In this document: piece after piece, positions 50,396 to 62,326 of the stretch
Position numbering within the stretch: position 1 is the stretch's first letter
Layout of the letters: every line of letters begins with the position of its first letter
Assembly (NCBI RefSeq): GCF_029478665.1
Contig: NZ_JARPQB010000016.1
Span: forward strand, 1-64,000
DNA length: 64,000 bases
Source of the DNA: Pseudomonas entomophila
Lineage (GTDB): Bacteria; Pseudomonadota; Gammaproteobacteria; Pseudomonadales; Pseudomonadaceae
Direction of reading: 5' to 3'
Program-made: the position numbers and the translations under genes
Notes under the pieces: generated by a model
Seen by the model: the letters and a program-made list of their open reading frames with translations, nothing else
Told to the model about the DNA's origin: nothing
The model's database searches: none

Positions 50396-51805
50396 GTGAC
50401 CCCCGAACAATTCCGCCAATACGGCCACCAACTGATCGACCTGATCGCCGACTACCGCCAGACCGTCGCCGAGCGCCCGGTCATGGCCCAGGTCGAGCCC
50501 GGCTATCTCAAGGCTGCCTTGCCCGGCGCGGCGCCGCAGCAGGGTGAACCCTTCGAGGCAATCCTGAAGGATGTCGACCAGTTGCTGATGCCTGGCCTGT
50601 CCCATTGGCAACATCCCGACTTCTACGGCTACTTCCCCTCCAATGGCACGCTGTCATCGGTGCTGGGCGATTTCCTCAGCACCGGCCTTGGCGTGCTCGG
50701 CCTGTCCTGGCAGTCCAGCCCGGCCTTGAGCGAGCTGGAGGAAACCACGCTCGACTGGCTGCGCCAACTGCTGGGGCTGTCCAGCCAGTGGAGCGGGGTG
50801 ATCCAGGACACCGCCTCGACCAGTACCCTGGTGGCGCTGATCTGCGCCCGTGAACGGACCACCGACTACGCCCTGGTACGCGGCGGCCTGCAGGCCCAGG
50901 CCAAGCCCCTGGTCGTCTACGTCAGTGCCCACGCCCACAGCTCGGTGGACAAGGCCGCGCTGCTGGCCGGTTTCGGCCGCGACAACATTCGTTTGATCCC
51001 CACCGACGAACAGTTCGCCATGCAGCCCGAAGCGCTGCGCGCGGCCATCGACAAGGACCTGGCCGCTGGCAACCAGCCGTGCGCCGTGGTCGCCACCACC
51101 GGCACCACCACCACCACCGCGCTCGACCCGCTGCGCGCGATCGGCGAGATCGCCCAGGCCAACCAGCTGTGGTTGCACGTCGACTCGGCCATGGCCGGCT
51201 CGGCGATGATCCTGCCGGAATGCCGCTGGATGTGGGACGGCATCGAGCTGGCCGACTCGGTGGTGGTCAATGCCCACAAGTGGCTGGGCGTGGCGTTCGA
51301 CTGTTCGATCTACTATGTGCGTGACCCGCAGCACCTGATCCGGGTGATGAGCACCAACCCCAGCTACCTGCAATCGGCCGTCGATGGCGAAGTGAAGAAC
51401 CTGCGCGACTGGGGCATCCCGCTGGGGCGCCGGTTCCGCGCGTTGAAGCTGTGGTTCATGCTCCGTAGCGAGGGCGTGGAGAACTTGCAGCAACGCCTGC
51501 GCCGCGACCTCGACAACGCCCGCTGGCTGGCCGAGCAGGTGCAGGCGTCGGGTGAATGGGAGTTGCTGGCACCGGTGCAGTTGCAGACCCTGTGCATCCG
51601 TCATCGGCCTGCCGGGCTGGAGGGTGAGGCGCTGGATGCCCATACCCGTGGTTGGGCGGATCGCTTGAATGCCTCGGGCGACGCCTATGTCACCCCGGCC
51701 ACCCTGGAAGGGCGCTGGATGGTGCGGGTCTCGGTCGGTGCGCTGCCGACCGAACGCGAGCATGTGCAGCGCCTGTGGCAGCGCCTGCAAACCGTCGTGG
51801 CCTGA
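50396..51805 (+). CDS. Aromatic-L-amino-acid (DOPA) decarboxylase, PLP group II
   Basis: 469 residues from a GTG start at 50396 with AGGAG upstream. Group II decarboxylase features are MPGLSHWQHPDFYGYFP, DTASTSTLVAL, VSAHAHSSVDKAALLAG, LWLHVDSAMAGSAMILPE and the PLP lysine in VVNAHKWLGVAFDCS (Lys295). From memory it is nearly identical in most segments to the biochemically studied P. putida KT2440 L-DOPA decarboxylase. It should convert DOPA (and related aromatic amino acids) to the amine and CO2. A LysR gene precedes it. Confidence 0.95.
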   Translation: MTPEQFRQYGHQLIDLIADYRQTVAERPVMAQVEPGYLKAALPGAAPQQGEPFEAILKDVDQLLMPGLSHWQHPDFYGYFPSNGTLSSVLGDFLSTGLGVLGLSWQSSPALSELEETTLDWLRQLLGLSSQWSGVIQDTASTSTLVALICARERTTDYALVRGGLQAQAKPLVVYVSAHAHSSVDKAALLAGFGRDNIRLIPTDEQFAMQPEALRAAIDKDLAAGNQPCAVVATTGTTTTTALDPLRAIGEIAQANQLWLHVDSAMAGSAMILPECRWMWDGIELADSVVVNAHKWLGVAFDCSIYYVRDPQHLIRVMSTNPSYLQSAVDGEVKNLRDWGIPLGRRFRALKLWFMLRSEGVENLQQRLRRDLDNARWLAEQVQASGEWELLAPVQLQTLCIRHRPAGLEGEALDAHTRGWADRLNASGDAYVTPATLEGRWMVRVSVGALPTEREHVQRLWQRLQTVVA

Positions 51806-51809
51806 CCCT

Positions 51810-51882
51810 GTAGGAGCCAGCCTTGCTGGCGAACCGCGCCAACTCGGTGTGAATGCGGTTCGCCAGCAACGCTGGCTCCTAC
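51810..51882. repeat. Palindromic repeat between convergent genes
   Basis: GTAGGAGCCAGCCTTGCTGG and an inverted arm with one base difference around a ~25-base centre. The right end supplies the TAG stop (51879-51881) of the lipoprotein gene on the minus strand. Confidence 0.85.
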
Positions 51883-52487
51883 ACCGATCCTTGCATCAAC
51901 AGCTTGAGCGAGGCGTCGAACTGCTTCAGCGCATCGGCCTGCACCGCTTGCTCTTCATCCAACTGGCGCACCAGGTCGACCCCCTTGGCCTGCTTGCTCG
52001 CCACCCCCTCGGCACGGCCGATGTAGGTCAGTTGTTCATCGAAGAACCGCGCCACCACGCTGGCCTGGATCGCTTCGCTGCCGGGGCTGGCCAGCTGGCT
52101 GCGGGCATCGAGCAGCACGATCACGTCCGGGCGGTCGGCGAGCAGGGTGTCCAGGTCTTCGTAGAACGTGACGTCGGCGAACGTCTGGACGAGCGATTGT
52201 GCCAACCAAGCGTAGGCCTGGCTGCCACCCAGGGTGGCTACTGGCGTGCCCTTGGCCGTGCCCGGCACGGCCTGGTCGCGATGACGTTGCAGGTAGTCCA
52301 GGGTCGCGGTGGCGTTGCGCCCCAGCAGCACCGCCACATGCTGGCCGTGGCTCAGGGTGACGCTGGACAACTCGGTGGCCGAGTAGAAGTGCCCGTAGGG
52401 TTGCGTCTGCTGCTGGCTGGCGGGCGTCGCGCAGCCCGCAAGGGCGGCGAACAGGGCCAGCAGGGCGGCGAGCATGCCGGTTTTCAT
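51879..52487 (-). CDS. Putative lipoprotein of unknown function
   Basis: 202 residues. The signal peptide ends in the lipobox LAGC (about Cys19), so it should be anchored to a membrane. The mature part contains SVTLSHGQHVAVLLGRNATATLDYLQRHRDQ and DTLLADRPDVIVLLDARSQL; I do not recognise the family. It has no transmembrane segment besides the signal. Neighbouring genes give no functional hint. Its stop codon lies inside the repeat shared with the decarboxylase terminator region. Confidence 0.65.
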   Translation of the reverse strand: MKTGMLAALLALFAALAGCATPASQQQTQPYGHFYSATELSSVTLSHGQHVAVLLGRNATATLDYLQRHRDQAVPGTAKGTPVATLGGSQAYAWLAQSLVQTFADVTFYEDLDTLLADRPDVIVLLDARSQLASPGSEAIQASVVARFFDEQLTYIGRAEGVASKQAKGVDLVRQLDEEQAVQADALKQFDASLKLLMQGSV

Positions 52488-52588
52488 GGGAGTTGCCTCG
52501 TCGAAGTGTCAATGCCGCCATCTTCCTCGCGCCGAGCGGCGGGCGGAACTCGATGGCAGGCATGGTGGCTATCGACGGCATCGATGGT

Positions 52589-53497
52589 TCAGCGTGGCGC
52601 GCTCATGAACTGCAGGATGCGTTCGCGCAGCCAGCGCTCGGCCGGGTCATTGTCGTGGGCGCTGCTCCAGGCCATCGACAGCTCGGCCTCGCTGACCTCG
52701 AAGGGCGCCGGGTCGGCGCGCAGGCTGCCGTCGTCGGCCAGGGCGCAGGCGGCGTAGTCCGGCACGGTGGCGATCATCTCGGTGTTGCGCAGCAGCGCGC
52801 GCAGGCTGCCGAACTGCGGCACCGCCAGCACCACCTTGCGCGTGCGGCCGATGCGCGCCAGGTCCAGGTCGATATTGCCGCTCATGTCGCCGGAGAACGA
52901 CACCATCACATGGGGGCGGGCGCAGTACTCGTCCAGGGTCAGCGGCCCGGGGCGGTCGTCGGCGCGCAGCACTCGCACGCCGATGTCACGCAGCTTGCGG
53001 CGTTTCGCGTTGGCCGGCAGGTCGGTGGTATAGCTCACCCCCACCGAGATCTCGCCCGAGGCGAGCAGGCCCGGCATCAGCAGGAAGTTGGCCCGGCGCA
53101 CAACCACGCTGATCTCTGGCGCCTCCTGTCGCAACGCGTCGAGCAGGGCGGGAAACAAACCGAACTCGGCATCGTCCGACAGGCCCAGGCGGAACACGTT
53201 GCAACTGCTGGCTGGGTCGAATGCCTTGGCCCGGCTGATCGCCGCCGAGATGACGTCCATCGCCGGCGCCAGTTCACCGAAGATCTGCAACGCCCGTGGC
53301 GTGGGGTCCATGGCCCGGCCATTGCGGATCAGCAGCGGGTCGTCGAACAGGTCGCGCAGGCGGGCGAGGGCGGCGCTGACCGTGGGTTGGGTGATGAACA
53401 GCTTCTCGCCGACCCGGGTGAGGTTGCGTTCGAGCATCAACGCTTCGAACACCACCAGCAGGTTCATGTCGACGCGGCGCAGGTCGTTGCGGTTCAT
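52589..53497 (-). CDS. LysR-family regulator (NodD-like)
   Basis: 302 residues from ATG 53497. Helix-turn-helix VDMNLLVVFEALMLERNLTRVGEKLFITQPTVSAALARLRDLFDDPLLIRNGRAMDPTPRAL is of the NodD/LinR type, and the effector domain has the GEISVGVSYTTDLPANAKRRKL segment. It is divergent from katG with about 317 bases between. It is not OxyR-like (no conserved redox-Cys segment was seen), so control of katG is possible but not supported. Confidence 0.9.
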   Translation of the reverse strand: MNRNDLRRVDMNLLVVFEALMLERNLTRVGEKLFITQPTVSAALARLRDLFDDPLLIRNGRAMDPTPRALQIFGELAPAMDVISAAISRAKAFDPASSCNVFRLGLSDDAEFGLFPALLDALRQEAPEISVVVRRANFLLMPGLLASGEISVGVSYTTDLPANAKRRKLRDIGVRVLRADDRPGPLTLDEYCARPHVMVSFSGDMSGNIDLDLARIGRTRKVVLAVPQFGSLRALLRNTEMIATVPDYAACALADDGSLRADPAPFEVSEAELSMAWSSAHDNDPAERWLRERILQFMSAPR

Positions 53498-56049
<2,552 letters not shown>

Positions 56050-56065
56050 CCAATCTGCCGCAAAA

Positions 56066-56107
56066 GCCCGCCCCACAGGTTTGCCGCCTGTGGGGCGGGC
56101 GCGTTTT
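56066..56107 (+). terminator. Strong intrinsic terminator after katG
   Basis: Perfect 14-bp stem GCCCGCCCCACAGG / CCTGTGGGGCGGGC with a seven-base loop, followed by GCGTTTT. Confidence 0.88.
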
Positions 56108-56140
56108 CAGGTCATGCCGGGCGCTTGACGGCGCCAGTTG

Positions 56141-57577
56141 TCACTGCGCGAGCAGCAGCTCGGCCAGTTGCCTGCCGGCATGGCGCACTTGAGCAAGGGT
56201 CAGGGAGGCGTAGCCGAGCACTATCGCCGAAGGCGGTCGCGCATCGATGCAGAACCGCTGCAGCGGTTGCAGAGGCAAACCGACGTCGGCCGCCCGCTGG
56301 CACAGGCGCTCCGCGTCGCTGCCGGCGGGCAGCCGCAGCAGGCAATGCAGGCCGGCATGGTCGCCATGAAGGGTAAATTGTCCGGGCGCGTGCAGTTGCA
56401 GCACGGCGGCCAGGGCGTCACGGCGTTGCTGGTAGGTGTGCCGGGCGGCGCGCAGGTGGCGCAGCAGGCCGCCGCTGTCGATCAGCCGGGCCAGGGCCAG
56501 TTGCTCGACCACACCGACGGCGCGGCCGGTCAGTTCGACCCGGGCCAGCAGCGCGGCGCGCCAGGCCTTGGGGACCAGCAGGTAACCGACCCGCAGGCCG
56601 GCGAACAGGGTCTTGTTGAAACAACCGCAGAAGATCACCCGGTCACCTTGGTCCAGCGCCTTGAGCGCCGGCAATGGGGCGCTGTTGTAGTTGAACTCGC
56701 TGTCGTAGTCGTCCTCGATGACCCAGGCCTGCTCGCGCTGCGCCCAGTCCAGCACCGCCAGGCGCCGCGACACCGGCAGGGTGGCGCCGGTCGGTGCCTG
56801 GTGCGCAGGCGTGAGGTAGAGCAGGCGGGCGCCGCAGCCGGGCAGGGCAGCGCTGCGCAGCCCGTCGTCATCCACCGGCACTGCCCGCAGCTGGGCGCCG
56901 GCCTGGCGCAGCAGCGCGGCGGCGGCGGGGTAGCCGGGGTCTTCGACGGCGGCAATATCGCCTGGGCGCAGGAGCGTGGCGATGACCAGTTCCAGGCTGT
57001 CGCGAATGCCATGGGTGATGATCAGGTCGTCGGCCGAGCAGGCGATGCCACGGTGCTGGGCCAGGTAGCCGGCCAACTGTTCACGCAACGCAGGCGAGCC
57101 TTGCGCCGTGGCGTGGGCGAGTTGATCGGGTGAGGCGCCGTTCAAGGCCTGGGTCAGCAGTTGCGCCCATTGCCGAGGTGGAAACAGCGCGGGATCGGGC
57201 AGGCGGGCCACGAAAGGCACGCCGGCACGGACCCGGGTTTCCAGCGGGGACGGTACGCCGCTGGCCGCGAGTGCCGGCGTGGCATTGCCCGCGCCGAGCA
57301 GATGCTCGGGCACCACGGCGCAGACACGGCTGCCGGAACCGCTGCGCCGTTCGATATAGCCCTCACTGCGCAGACGGTCGAACACCACTTCCAGCGTGCC
57401 GCGCGACAGCCCCCAGCGTGCCGCCAGGGTGCGGCTGGAGGGCAGCGCCGCCCCCGCGAGCAGGCGTCGTTCGAGGATGGCGTCGCGCAACGCCTGGTAG
57501 GCACCTTGCTGCTTGCCGAGGCCAGGCGTGGAAGGCAGCGGCAGGTCGAGGGGCAGGGCGGTCTTGCCGCGAGACAT
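56141..57577 (-). CDS. MocR-type GntR/aminotransferase regulator
   Basis: 478 residues: an N-terminal GntR winged helix (AYQALRDAILERRLLAGAALPSSRTLAARWGLSRGTLEVVFDRLRSEGYI) fused to a type I aminotransferase-like domain with the PLP lysine in CGCFNKTLFAGLRVGYL, plus VIEDDYDSEFNY. This is the MocR/PdxR plan; members sense PLP or amino-acid aldimines and often control a nearby gene. It is divergent from the Bcr/CflA pump gene at 57670, separated by 92 bases, and probably regulates it. Confidence 0.92.
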   Translation of the reverse strand: MSRGKTALPLDLPLPSTPGLGKQQGAYQALRDAILERRLLAGAALPSSRTLAARWGLSRGTLEVVFDRLRSEGYIERRSGSGSRVCAVVPEHLLGAGNATPALAASGVPSPLETRVRAGVPFVARLPDPALFPPRQWAQLLTQALNGASPDQLAHATAQGSPALREQLAGYLAQHRGIACSADDLIITHGIRDSLELVIATLLRPGDIAAVEDPGYPAAAALLRQAGAQLRAVPVDDDGLRSAALPGCGARLLYLTPAHQAPTGATLPVSRRLAVLDWAQREQAWVIEDDYDSEFNYNSAPLPALKALDQGDRVIFCGCFNKTLFAGLRVGYLLVPKAWRAALLARVELTGRAVGVVEQLALARLIDSGGLLRHLRAARHTYQQRRDALAAVLQLHAPGQFTLHGDHAGLHCLLRLPAGSDAERLCQRAADVGLPLQPLQRFCIDARPPSAIVLGYASLTLAQVRHAGRQLAELLLAQ

Positions 57578-57669
57578 AGTGGTCTACTCACAGATGCGCC
57601 AAATGGCTCTGAATACTAGACCGCTTTCGCTCTACCCTGCGAGTGTCTTGTGCCTGTGGAGTTGTGCCG
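57578..57669. promoter_or_regulatory. Divergent MocR/MFS promoter region
   Basis: 92 bases between the divergent regulator and transporter genes; GGAG lies eight bases before the transporter ATG. MocR proteins usually bind direct repeats here, but none was resolved by eye. Confidence 0.4.
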
Positions 57670-58881
57670 ATGTTCACCCTTCGTCCCCTGACCCCCTGGG
57701 GCTGGTCGTGCCTGTTGCTGGCATTGGTGTGCCTGCCCCGTGTCGCCCTGGACCTGTACCTGCCGGCCTGGCCGCAGATGGCACAGGCGCTGGAGGTGCC
57801 GCCTGCCCAGGTGCAGTTCAGCTTGACGGCCTACATGTTCGGCTACGCCTTGTGCATGCTCCTGGCCGGACCCTTGTGCGACCGCTGGGGGCGTCGGCCG
57901 CTGTTGCTTGCCGGCCTTGGTCTTTACACCGTGGCCACCTTGGGCTGCTTGATCGCAGTGGACCTGCCGAGCCTGTGCATGGCGCGTTTCTTCCAGGCTC
58001 TGGGCGGCTGTTGCGGGCCACTGGTGGCCAGGGTGATGGTGCGCGATCGGTTTGCCGCGGACGAACAGGCGCGCTTGCTTGGGCTGTTGTCCAGCGGCAT
58101 GGCCATCGCGCCGCTGCTGGCTCCGGTACTCGGCAGCTTGCTGCTGGAGGTGCTGGGCTGGCGCGGGCTGTTCGGCGGGTTATTGATGATGGGTGTGCTG
58201 AGCCAAGTGCAGGCTACCCGCTACCTGCCGGAAACGCGTCCATTCGACGCCTCGCCTGCAGATTTACGCCAAGCCTGGCGCCAGGTGCTGGGCAGCCGGG
58301 TGTTCTGGCGCAGCTCACTGGTCATCGGTTGCGCCTATTGCAGCTACTTCCCCTTCATCAGTGAGTCCTCGTTGCTGTTGCAACATGGCCTGGGTTTGTC
58401 GCCGCAGGTCTATGGCCTGGTGCTGGGTGGGACGGTAGCCGCCTATGCGGCAGGGTCGCGCTGTTATGGCCCGTTGGTTCGACGCCTGGGCAACGAGCGG
58501 GTGATCGCCCTGGGGTGCGCCATCAACCTGGCCGGCAGCGCAGCGCTGCTGGCCCTGCAACTGGCGGGCGCGAGCCTGTGGACACTGCCCCTGGCGCTGT
58601 TGCCGGTGATGCTTTCGGTGGGGCTGATCATCCCGGCTTGCCAGTGGGCCGTGCTGCAGCCCTTCGCCGCGATTGCCGGCACGGCCTCGGGCGGGTTCTT
58701 CTTCGTGCAGATGCTGCTGACGGCGCTGAGCAGTGCGCTGACCGGTGCATGGTCCGACGGTGGCGCGTGGCCGATGGTGGGCATGACGGTGGCGGCGAGC
58801 GCCTTGTTGCCGGGGGTGTTGTGGCTGACCGCGAGCAGGCCACGGGCACGGACGGAACAGGCGCTGCTGAGGGGGGAATGA
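57670..58881 (+). CDS. Bcr/CflA-type MFS drug efflux transporter
   Basis: 403 residues from ATG 57670; a GTG at 57643 is less likely. Twelve hydrophobic segments are visible. The MFS loop 2-3 motif is GPLCDRWGRRPLLLAG, and the first helix carries the LVCLPRVALDLYLPAWPQMAQAL segment, which resembles the Asp-bearing helix 1 of Bcr/CflA exporters. Helix 5 has VLGSLLLEVLGWRGLF. It should export small drugs or metabolites with proton exchange. It is divergent from a MocR regulator. Confidence 0.9.
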   Translation: MFTLRPLTPWGWSCLLLALVCLPRVALDLYLPAWPQMAQALEVPPAQVQFSLTAYMFGYALCMLLAGPLCDRWGRRPLLLAGLGLYTVATLGCLIAVDLPSLCMARFFQALGGCCGPLVARVMVRDRFAADEQARLLGLLSSGMAIAPLLAPVLGSLLLEVLGWRGLFGGLLMMGVLSQVQATRYLPETRPFDASPADLRQAWRQVLGSRVFWRSSLVIGCAYCSYFPFISESSLLLQHGLGLSPQVYGLVLGGTVAAYAAGSRCYGPLVRRLGNERVIALGCAINLAGSAALLALQLAGASLWTLPLALLPVMLSVGLIIPACQWAVLQPFAAIAGTASGGFFFVQMLLTALSSALTGAWSDGGAWPMVGMTVAASALLPGVLWLTASRPRARTEQALLRGE

Positions 58882-58923
58882 GCTCAGGTCTTCAAGGTGT
58901 TTGACGACAAGGTTGCAGCGCCT

Positions 58924-59070
58924 ATGAGATCGAGCGCCGCCTGCGCGGCGCATCGCGGATGAATCCGCTCCTACAGCGGTTGCAACGTGCCGTACCCGTT
59001 GTAACTGGCCCGAAACAAACTTGTAGGAGCGGATTCATCCGCGATGCGCCGCGCAGGCGGCGCTCGATCC
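58924..59070. repeat. Composite inverted-repeat element, copy 3
   Basis: Same arms as copies 1 and 2 (left arm begins ATGAGATCGAGCGCCGCC, right arm ends GGCGGCGCTCGATCC). The core is shortened to ~45 bases but keeps GTTGCAACGTGCCG and ACTGGCCCGAAA. It lies between the convergent MFS and endonuclease genes. Confidence 0.8.
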
Positions 59071-59121
59071 AAAGAGCACTGCAAGGCTATCGCCCAGCGC
59101 ACTGCCAACAACACAGCCCCA

Positions 59122-59910
59122 TCATTCCCGATCGCAACCAGCCGGTACCGGCCATGAAAACGTCGGGCGCTGGTCCTTTACCGCCTCAGGCACATCTATC
59201 GGTGCTTCGCCCGGCCCCAGCAGCGTCTCGATCTCATGCACGCTGCGTAAATAGGGCGTCAGGTCGGTGCCCAGCCCGGCCTGATGGGGGATCCACCAGG
59301 CGATGACTTGCGGCTGCCCGGCATCATCCTCGGTCAGCAGTACCTTCCAGAACACTTCCGGGGTGGCGATGCCATGGCTCTGCGCGAAGTAGTCGTTGGC
59401 CAGTGCGTCGTCCCCCCGGCCGAACACCACGCCCCCGATCACCTTGGTTGGATGCCGGTCTCGAAAACATTCGCTGAGCAGTTCGGTCTGGTACCAGGTC
59501 TGGCTGTTGTGTGATGCCAGCTGCGGGACGATGTTGCTCATCAGGTTGGAGGCGTCCATCGCCGCGCGGTCGTCATCGAAGTGGTTGTTGGCTGCCAGGT
59601 GGCCACGGTGGAAACCCTTGGGCAGCGAGTAGGCCTTGGCCGAGTGCTGGCCCACGCAGCCTGGGGGCAGGTCGCGGTCGATGCGGAAGTTGTCCTTGCG
59701 CTCCAGGTGGCCCTCGTCCCGGTCGAGGGTGAAGGTGAAGCGGTGGGGCTCGCCACGCTGGCAGTCGTACCAGAGCTGGAAACGGCCGCGGTCGAGCAGG
59801 GTGAGCTCGGTGGATGGTGTGGGCAACGTCTGCGGTGGGGTGGGGGACGGTAGCCGCGGGGCGCAGGAAGTCAGGGTGAGGACGAACAGCAGGAACAGCA
59901 AACGGCGCAT
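59122..59910 (-). CDS. Lipoprotein DNA/RNA non-specific endonuclease (NUC family)
   Basis: 262 residues. The signal peptide has the lipobox LTSC (Cys16), so the nuclease should be tethered to the envelope. The catalytic region reads GFHRGHLAANNHF, with the DRGHL-type His replaced in context by HRGHL but keeping the His general base, and downstream the conserved Asn-containing ASNLMSNIVPQ. It probably cuts DNA or RNA in the periplasm or at the cell surface. Roles could be nutrient scavenging, restriction of incoming DNA or biofilm DNA turnover. No immunity gene was identified. Confidence 0.85.
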   Translation of the reverse strand: MRRLLFLLFVLTLTSCAPRLPSPTPPQTLPTPSTELTLLDRGRFQLWYDCQRGEPHRFTFTLDRDEGHLERKDNFRIDRDLPPGCVGQHSAKAYSLPKGFHRGHLAANNHFDDDRAAMDASNLMSNIVPQLASHNSQTWYQTELLSECFRDRHPTKVIGGVVFGRGDDALANDYFAQSHGIATPEVFWKVLLTEDDAGQPQVIAWWIPHQAGLGTDLTPYLRSVHEIETLLGPGEAPIDVPEAVKDQRPTFSWPVPAGCDRE

Positions 59911-60057
59911 GGCGCGTCATCCTTGGGCGAACAAAGAAGGCGAGCTTGCTCCGCAAGGAAACACCTTGCGGAACAAACAGTTGGGCGCATTCTAACGATC
60001 TGCGCCCAACGCTTCACTCATCCATGAGCGCGAGTATGGCACCCGCTGGGCGGGTGA

Positions 60058-60079
60058 TCGCGGCTGAAGCCGCTCCTAC
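60058..60079. repeat. Single repeat arm
   Basis: GATCGCGGCTGAAGCCGCTC followed by CTACGG is one arm of the composite repeat family, near the end of the TonB receptor gene. Confidence 0.6.
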
Positions 60080-60093
60080 GGGGTTGCATGGGT

Positions 60094-62247
60094 TCAGAAG
60101 CGCACGTCCATCGCTACCTCGAAGGTGCGTGGCGCGCCCATGTAGTACTGGGTGCCGTAGGCCTGCTTGGCATACACCTCGTCGGTGAGGTTGCGTACCC
60201 GCCCGGTCAGGGTGGTGTGCTCGTCCAGGCGGTAGCGGGCGAAGGCGCCGAACAGGGTATAGGCCGGCGCCTTGAGGGTGTTGGCGTTGTCGGCGTACAC
60301 CGAGTCGACGTAGCGCGCGTCCACGCCGGCCGACCAGGCCGGGGTGAAGCTGTAGGTCAGCCACAGGTTGCCGACATTGGCCGGCACGTTGACGGGTGCG
60401 TTGCCCTTGCGCGAGACCGACACGCCATTGACCGCTTCGTTGAACTCATCGTACTGCGCATCGACATAGGCATAGTTGGCTTCGGCGAGCAGCTTCGGGG
60501 TGACCTGCAGGCGCCCGGCCAGCTCGATGCCGCGCGAGGTCTGCTGGCCCGCCTGGACGGTGAGGTTGGGGTTGCTGGAGTCGCGCACGGCGAAGTCCTT
60601 GCGCATGATCTGGTACACCGCCACGGTTGCGGCGCCGCGCCCGTCGAGGAAGTCGAACTTGCTGCCGGCCTCCCACTGTTCGCCCTTGGACAGGTCGAAC
60701 AACCCCACGTTGGAGTAGGTGGCCGCGGCCAGCGAGCCGGCCGGCAGGTCGGCGGCGGTGCTGTATTGCACATAGACGCTGGCCGATGGGGTCAGCGCGT
60801 AGGTCAGGCCGATACGCCCGGACAGCGGCTCCCAGCGCCGCTCGAAGTAGGCGGGCGAGGTGGGGCTGACGGCACCGTAGTTGTTCACCTCCATGTCCAG
60901 GTAGTCGTAGCGCAGGGCCGTGAGCAGGGCCAGGCGATCGGTCAGTTCCAGGCGGTTTTCGGCGAACAGGGCACGGTTGATGACTTCGTGGTGACGCTGG
61001 CGGGTGAGGCCACGGTTCACGCCGGGGATGGCGTCGAAGCTGCCGGGGTCGAAATGGTCCGGGTCGACCACGTCGCTCCAACTGCTGGAGGTGGGGTAGA
61101 GGTCCTGACGCATGCGCGACCAGTCCAGGCCCATGGCCCACTGGGTCGGCAGGCCGAACAGGCTGGTGTCGTGGCGCAACTCGACACGGTCGCCCAGCAC
61201 GCTCTGGGCGTGGCGTTGCAGGTAGGGGCTGGCGCGTACCACGTTGCCCGCGCCGTTGTAGCGGTAGTTCTCGACGTTGCGGTAATCGCGCTCGGCTTTG
61301 TAGTGGTACAGGGTGTTGTGCACGCTGGTGCTGTCGCTGACCTGGTAGTCAAGCATCGAGCGCAGCCAGCGCACGCGCTGCTCGTAGCGGCCGTCGGCGA
61401 CGTTGTAGTTCTCGAAGCGGCGGCTGTTGTCGATCTTCATGGTGCTGCGCCCGGGCAGGATCGGCGAGCCCCAGTACGGGCTGTCTTCCTTGTCCTCCTG
61501 GTACTCCACGGCGAAGGTGTGGGTGAGATCGGGGGTGAGGTCGCTGAGCACGGAGAAGGCCAGGCTGTCGGTCTTGCGCTGGTTGCGGTCGATATAGCCA
61601 TTGCCCTGGCTGCGACTGAAGTCCAGGCGGGCGAAGTGGCGGGCGTCGGCGGGGTTGCTGGCCAGGGCCTGGTTGATGCCGAAGGCGTACTCGGCGTCGT
61701 CGTAGCTGCCATGGCGGATACGCCCGTCGACGGTCTGCTGGTCGCGGCTGGCCAGCTTGGTGATGTAGTTGATCGAACCGCCCACGGAGCCGGCGCCGTG
61801 CAGGAACGACGAAGGGCCACCGAGCAGTTCGACACGGTCGATCACCCAGGCATCGACCGGGCGGGTGGCACTGCTGTAGCCCAGGTTGATGCCGTTGTAG
61901 AGCTGGGTCACCTGGTTCTGGGTGAAGCCCCGGTAGGTGACGAATCCACCGTAGCCCGGGTTGGCCGAGGCGTTGACGCCGGTCATGGCGTTGATCACGT
62001 CCTGGGTATCCTTGGCATCACGCTGCTCGATCACCCGGCGGTCGGAGACGCTCACCGAGGCGGGGGTTTCCCGGGCAGTCAAGCCAAGGCGCGAGCCGGT
62101 GCGGATCGGCGCGTCCAGTTGCACGCCCGAGGGGGCTTCGCGCTCACCGTCGACGGTGGTGGCGGAGAGCTCGACAGGCGCGTTTTGCGCCCAGGCACAG
62201 GTGCAGGTGGCGCCCATCAGGAGCACCAGGGAGGTGTTGCGAATCAT
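60094..62247 (-). CDS. TonB-dependent receptor (siderophore/metal type)
   Basis: 717 residues from ATG 62247. A signal peptide ends CAWAQNAP. The plug domain contains LTARETPASVSVSDRRVIEQ, QDVINAMTGVNAS, GGFVTYRGFTQNQVTQLYNG and VELLGGPSSFLHGAGSVGGSINYITK, and the protein ends in the outer-membrane beta signal of an aromatic residue (FEVAMDVRF). It imports a metal complex using TonB energy. The DUF2946 gene upstream, a family often found with copper receptors of the OprC type, suggests copper, but the barrel looks more siderophore-like. No Fur box was seen. Confidence 0.92.
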   Translation of the reverse strand: MIRNTSLVLLMGATCTCAWAQNAPVELSATTVDGEREAPSGVQLDAPIRTGSRLGLTARETPASVSVSDRRVIEQRDAKDTQDVINAMTGVNASANPGYGGFVTYRGFTQNQVTQLYNGINLGYSSATRPVDAWVIDRVELLGGPSSFLHGAGSVGGSINYITKLASRDQQTVDGRIRHGSYDDAEYAFGINQALASNPADARHFARLDFSRSQGNGYIDRNQRKTDSLAFSVLSDLTPDLTHTFAVEYQEDKEDSPYWGSPILPGRSTMKIDNSRRFENYNVADGRYEQRVRWLRSMLDYQVSDSTSVHNTLYHYKAERDYRNVENYRYNGAGNVVRASPYLQRHAQSVLGDRVELRHDTSLFGLPTQWAMGLDWSRMRQDLYPTSSSWSDVVDPDHFDPGSFDAIPGVNRGLTRQRHHEVINRALFAENRLELTDRLALLTALRYDYLDMEVNNYGAVSPTSPAYFERRWEPLSGRIGLTYALTPSASVYVQYSTAADLPAGSLAAATYSNVGLFDLSKGEQWEAGSKFDFLDGRGAATVAVYQIMRKDFAVRDSSNPNLTVQAGQQTSRGIELAGRLQVTPKLLAEANYAYVDAQYDEFNEAVNGVSVSRKGNAPVNVPANVGNLWLTYSFTPAWSAGVDARYVDSVYADNANTLKAPAYTLFGAFARYRLDEHTTLTGRVRNLTDEVYAKQAYGTQYYMGAPRTFEVAMDVRF

Positions 62248-62326
62248 GTTGTGTTTTCCACGCAAGGGTCATGGCAGGGCCTGACCGGCTTGGCGAACAG
62301 GCACGCACGGGCGCGCCGGCCAAGGG

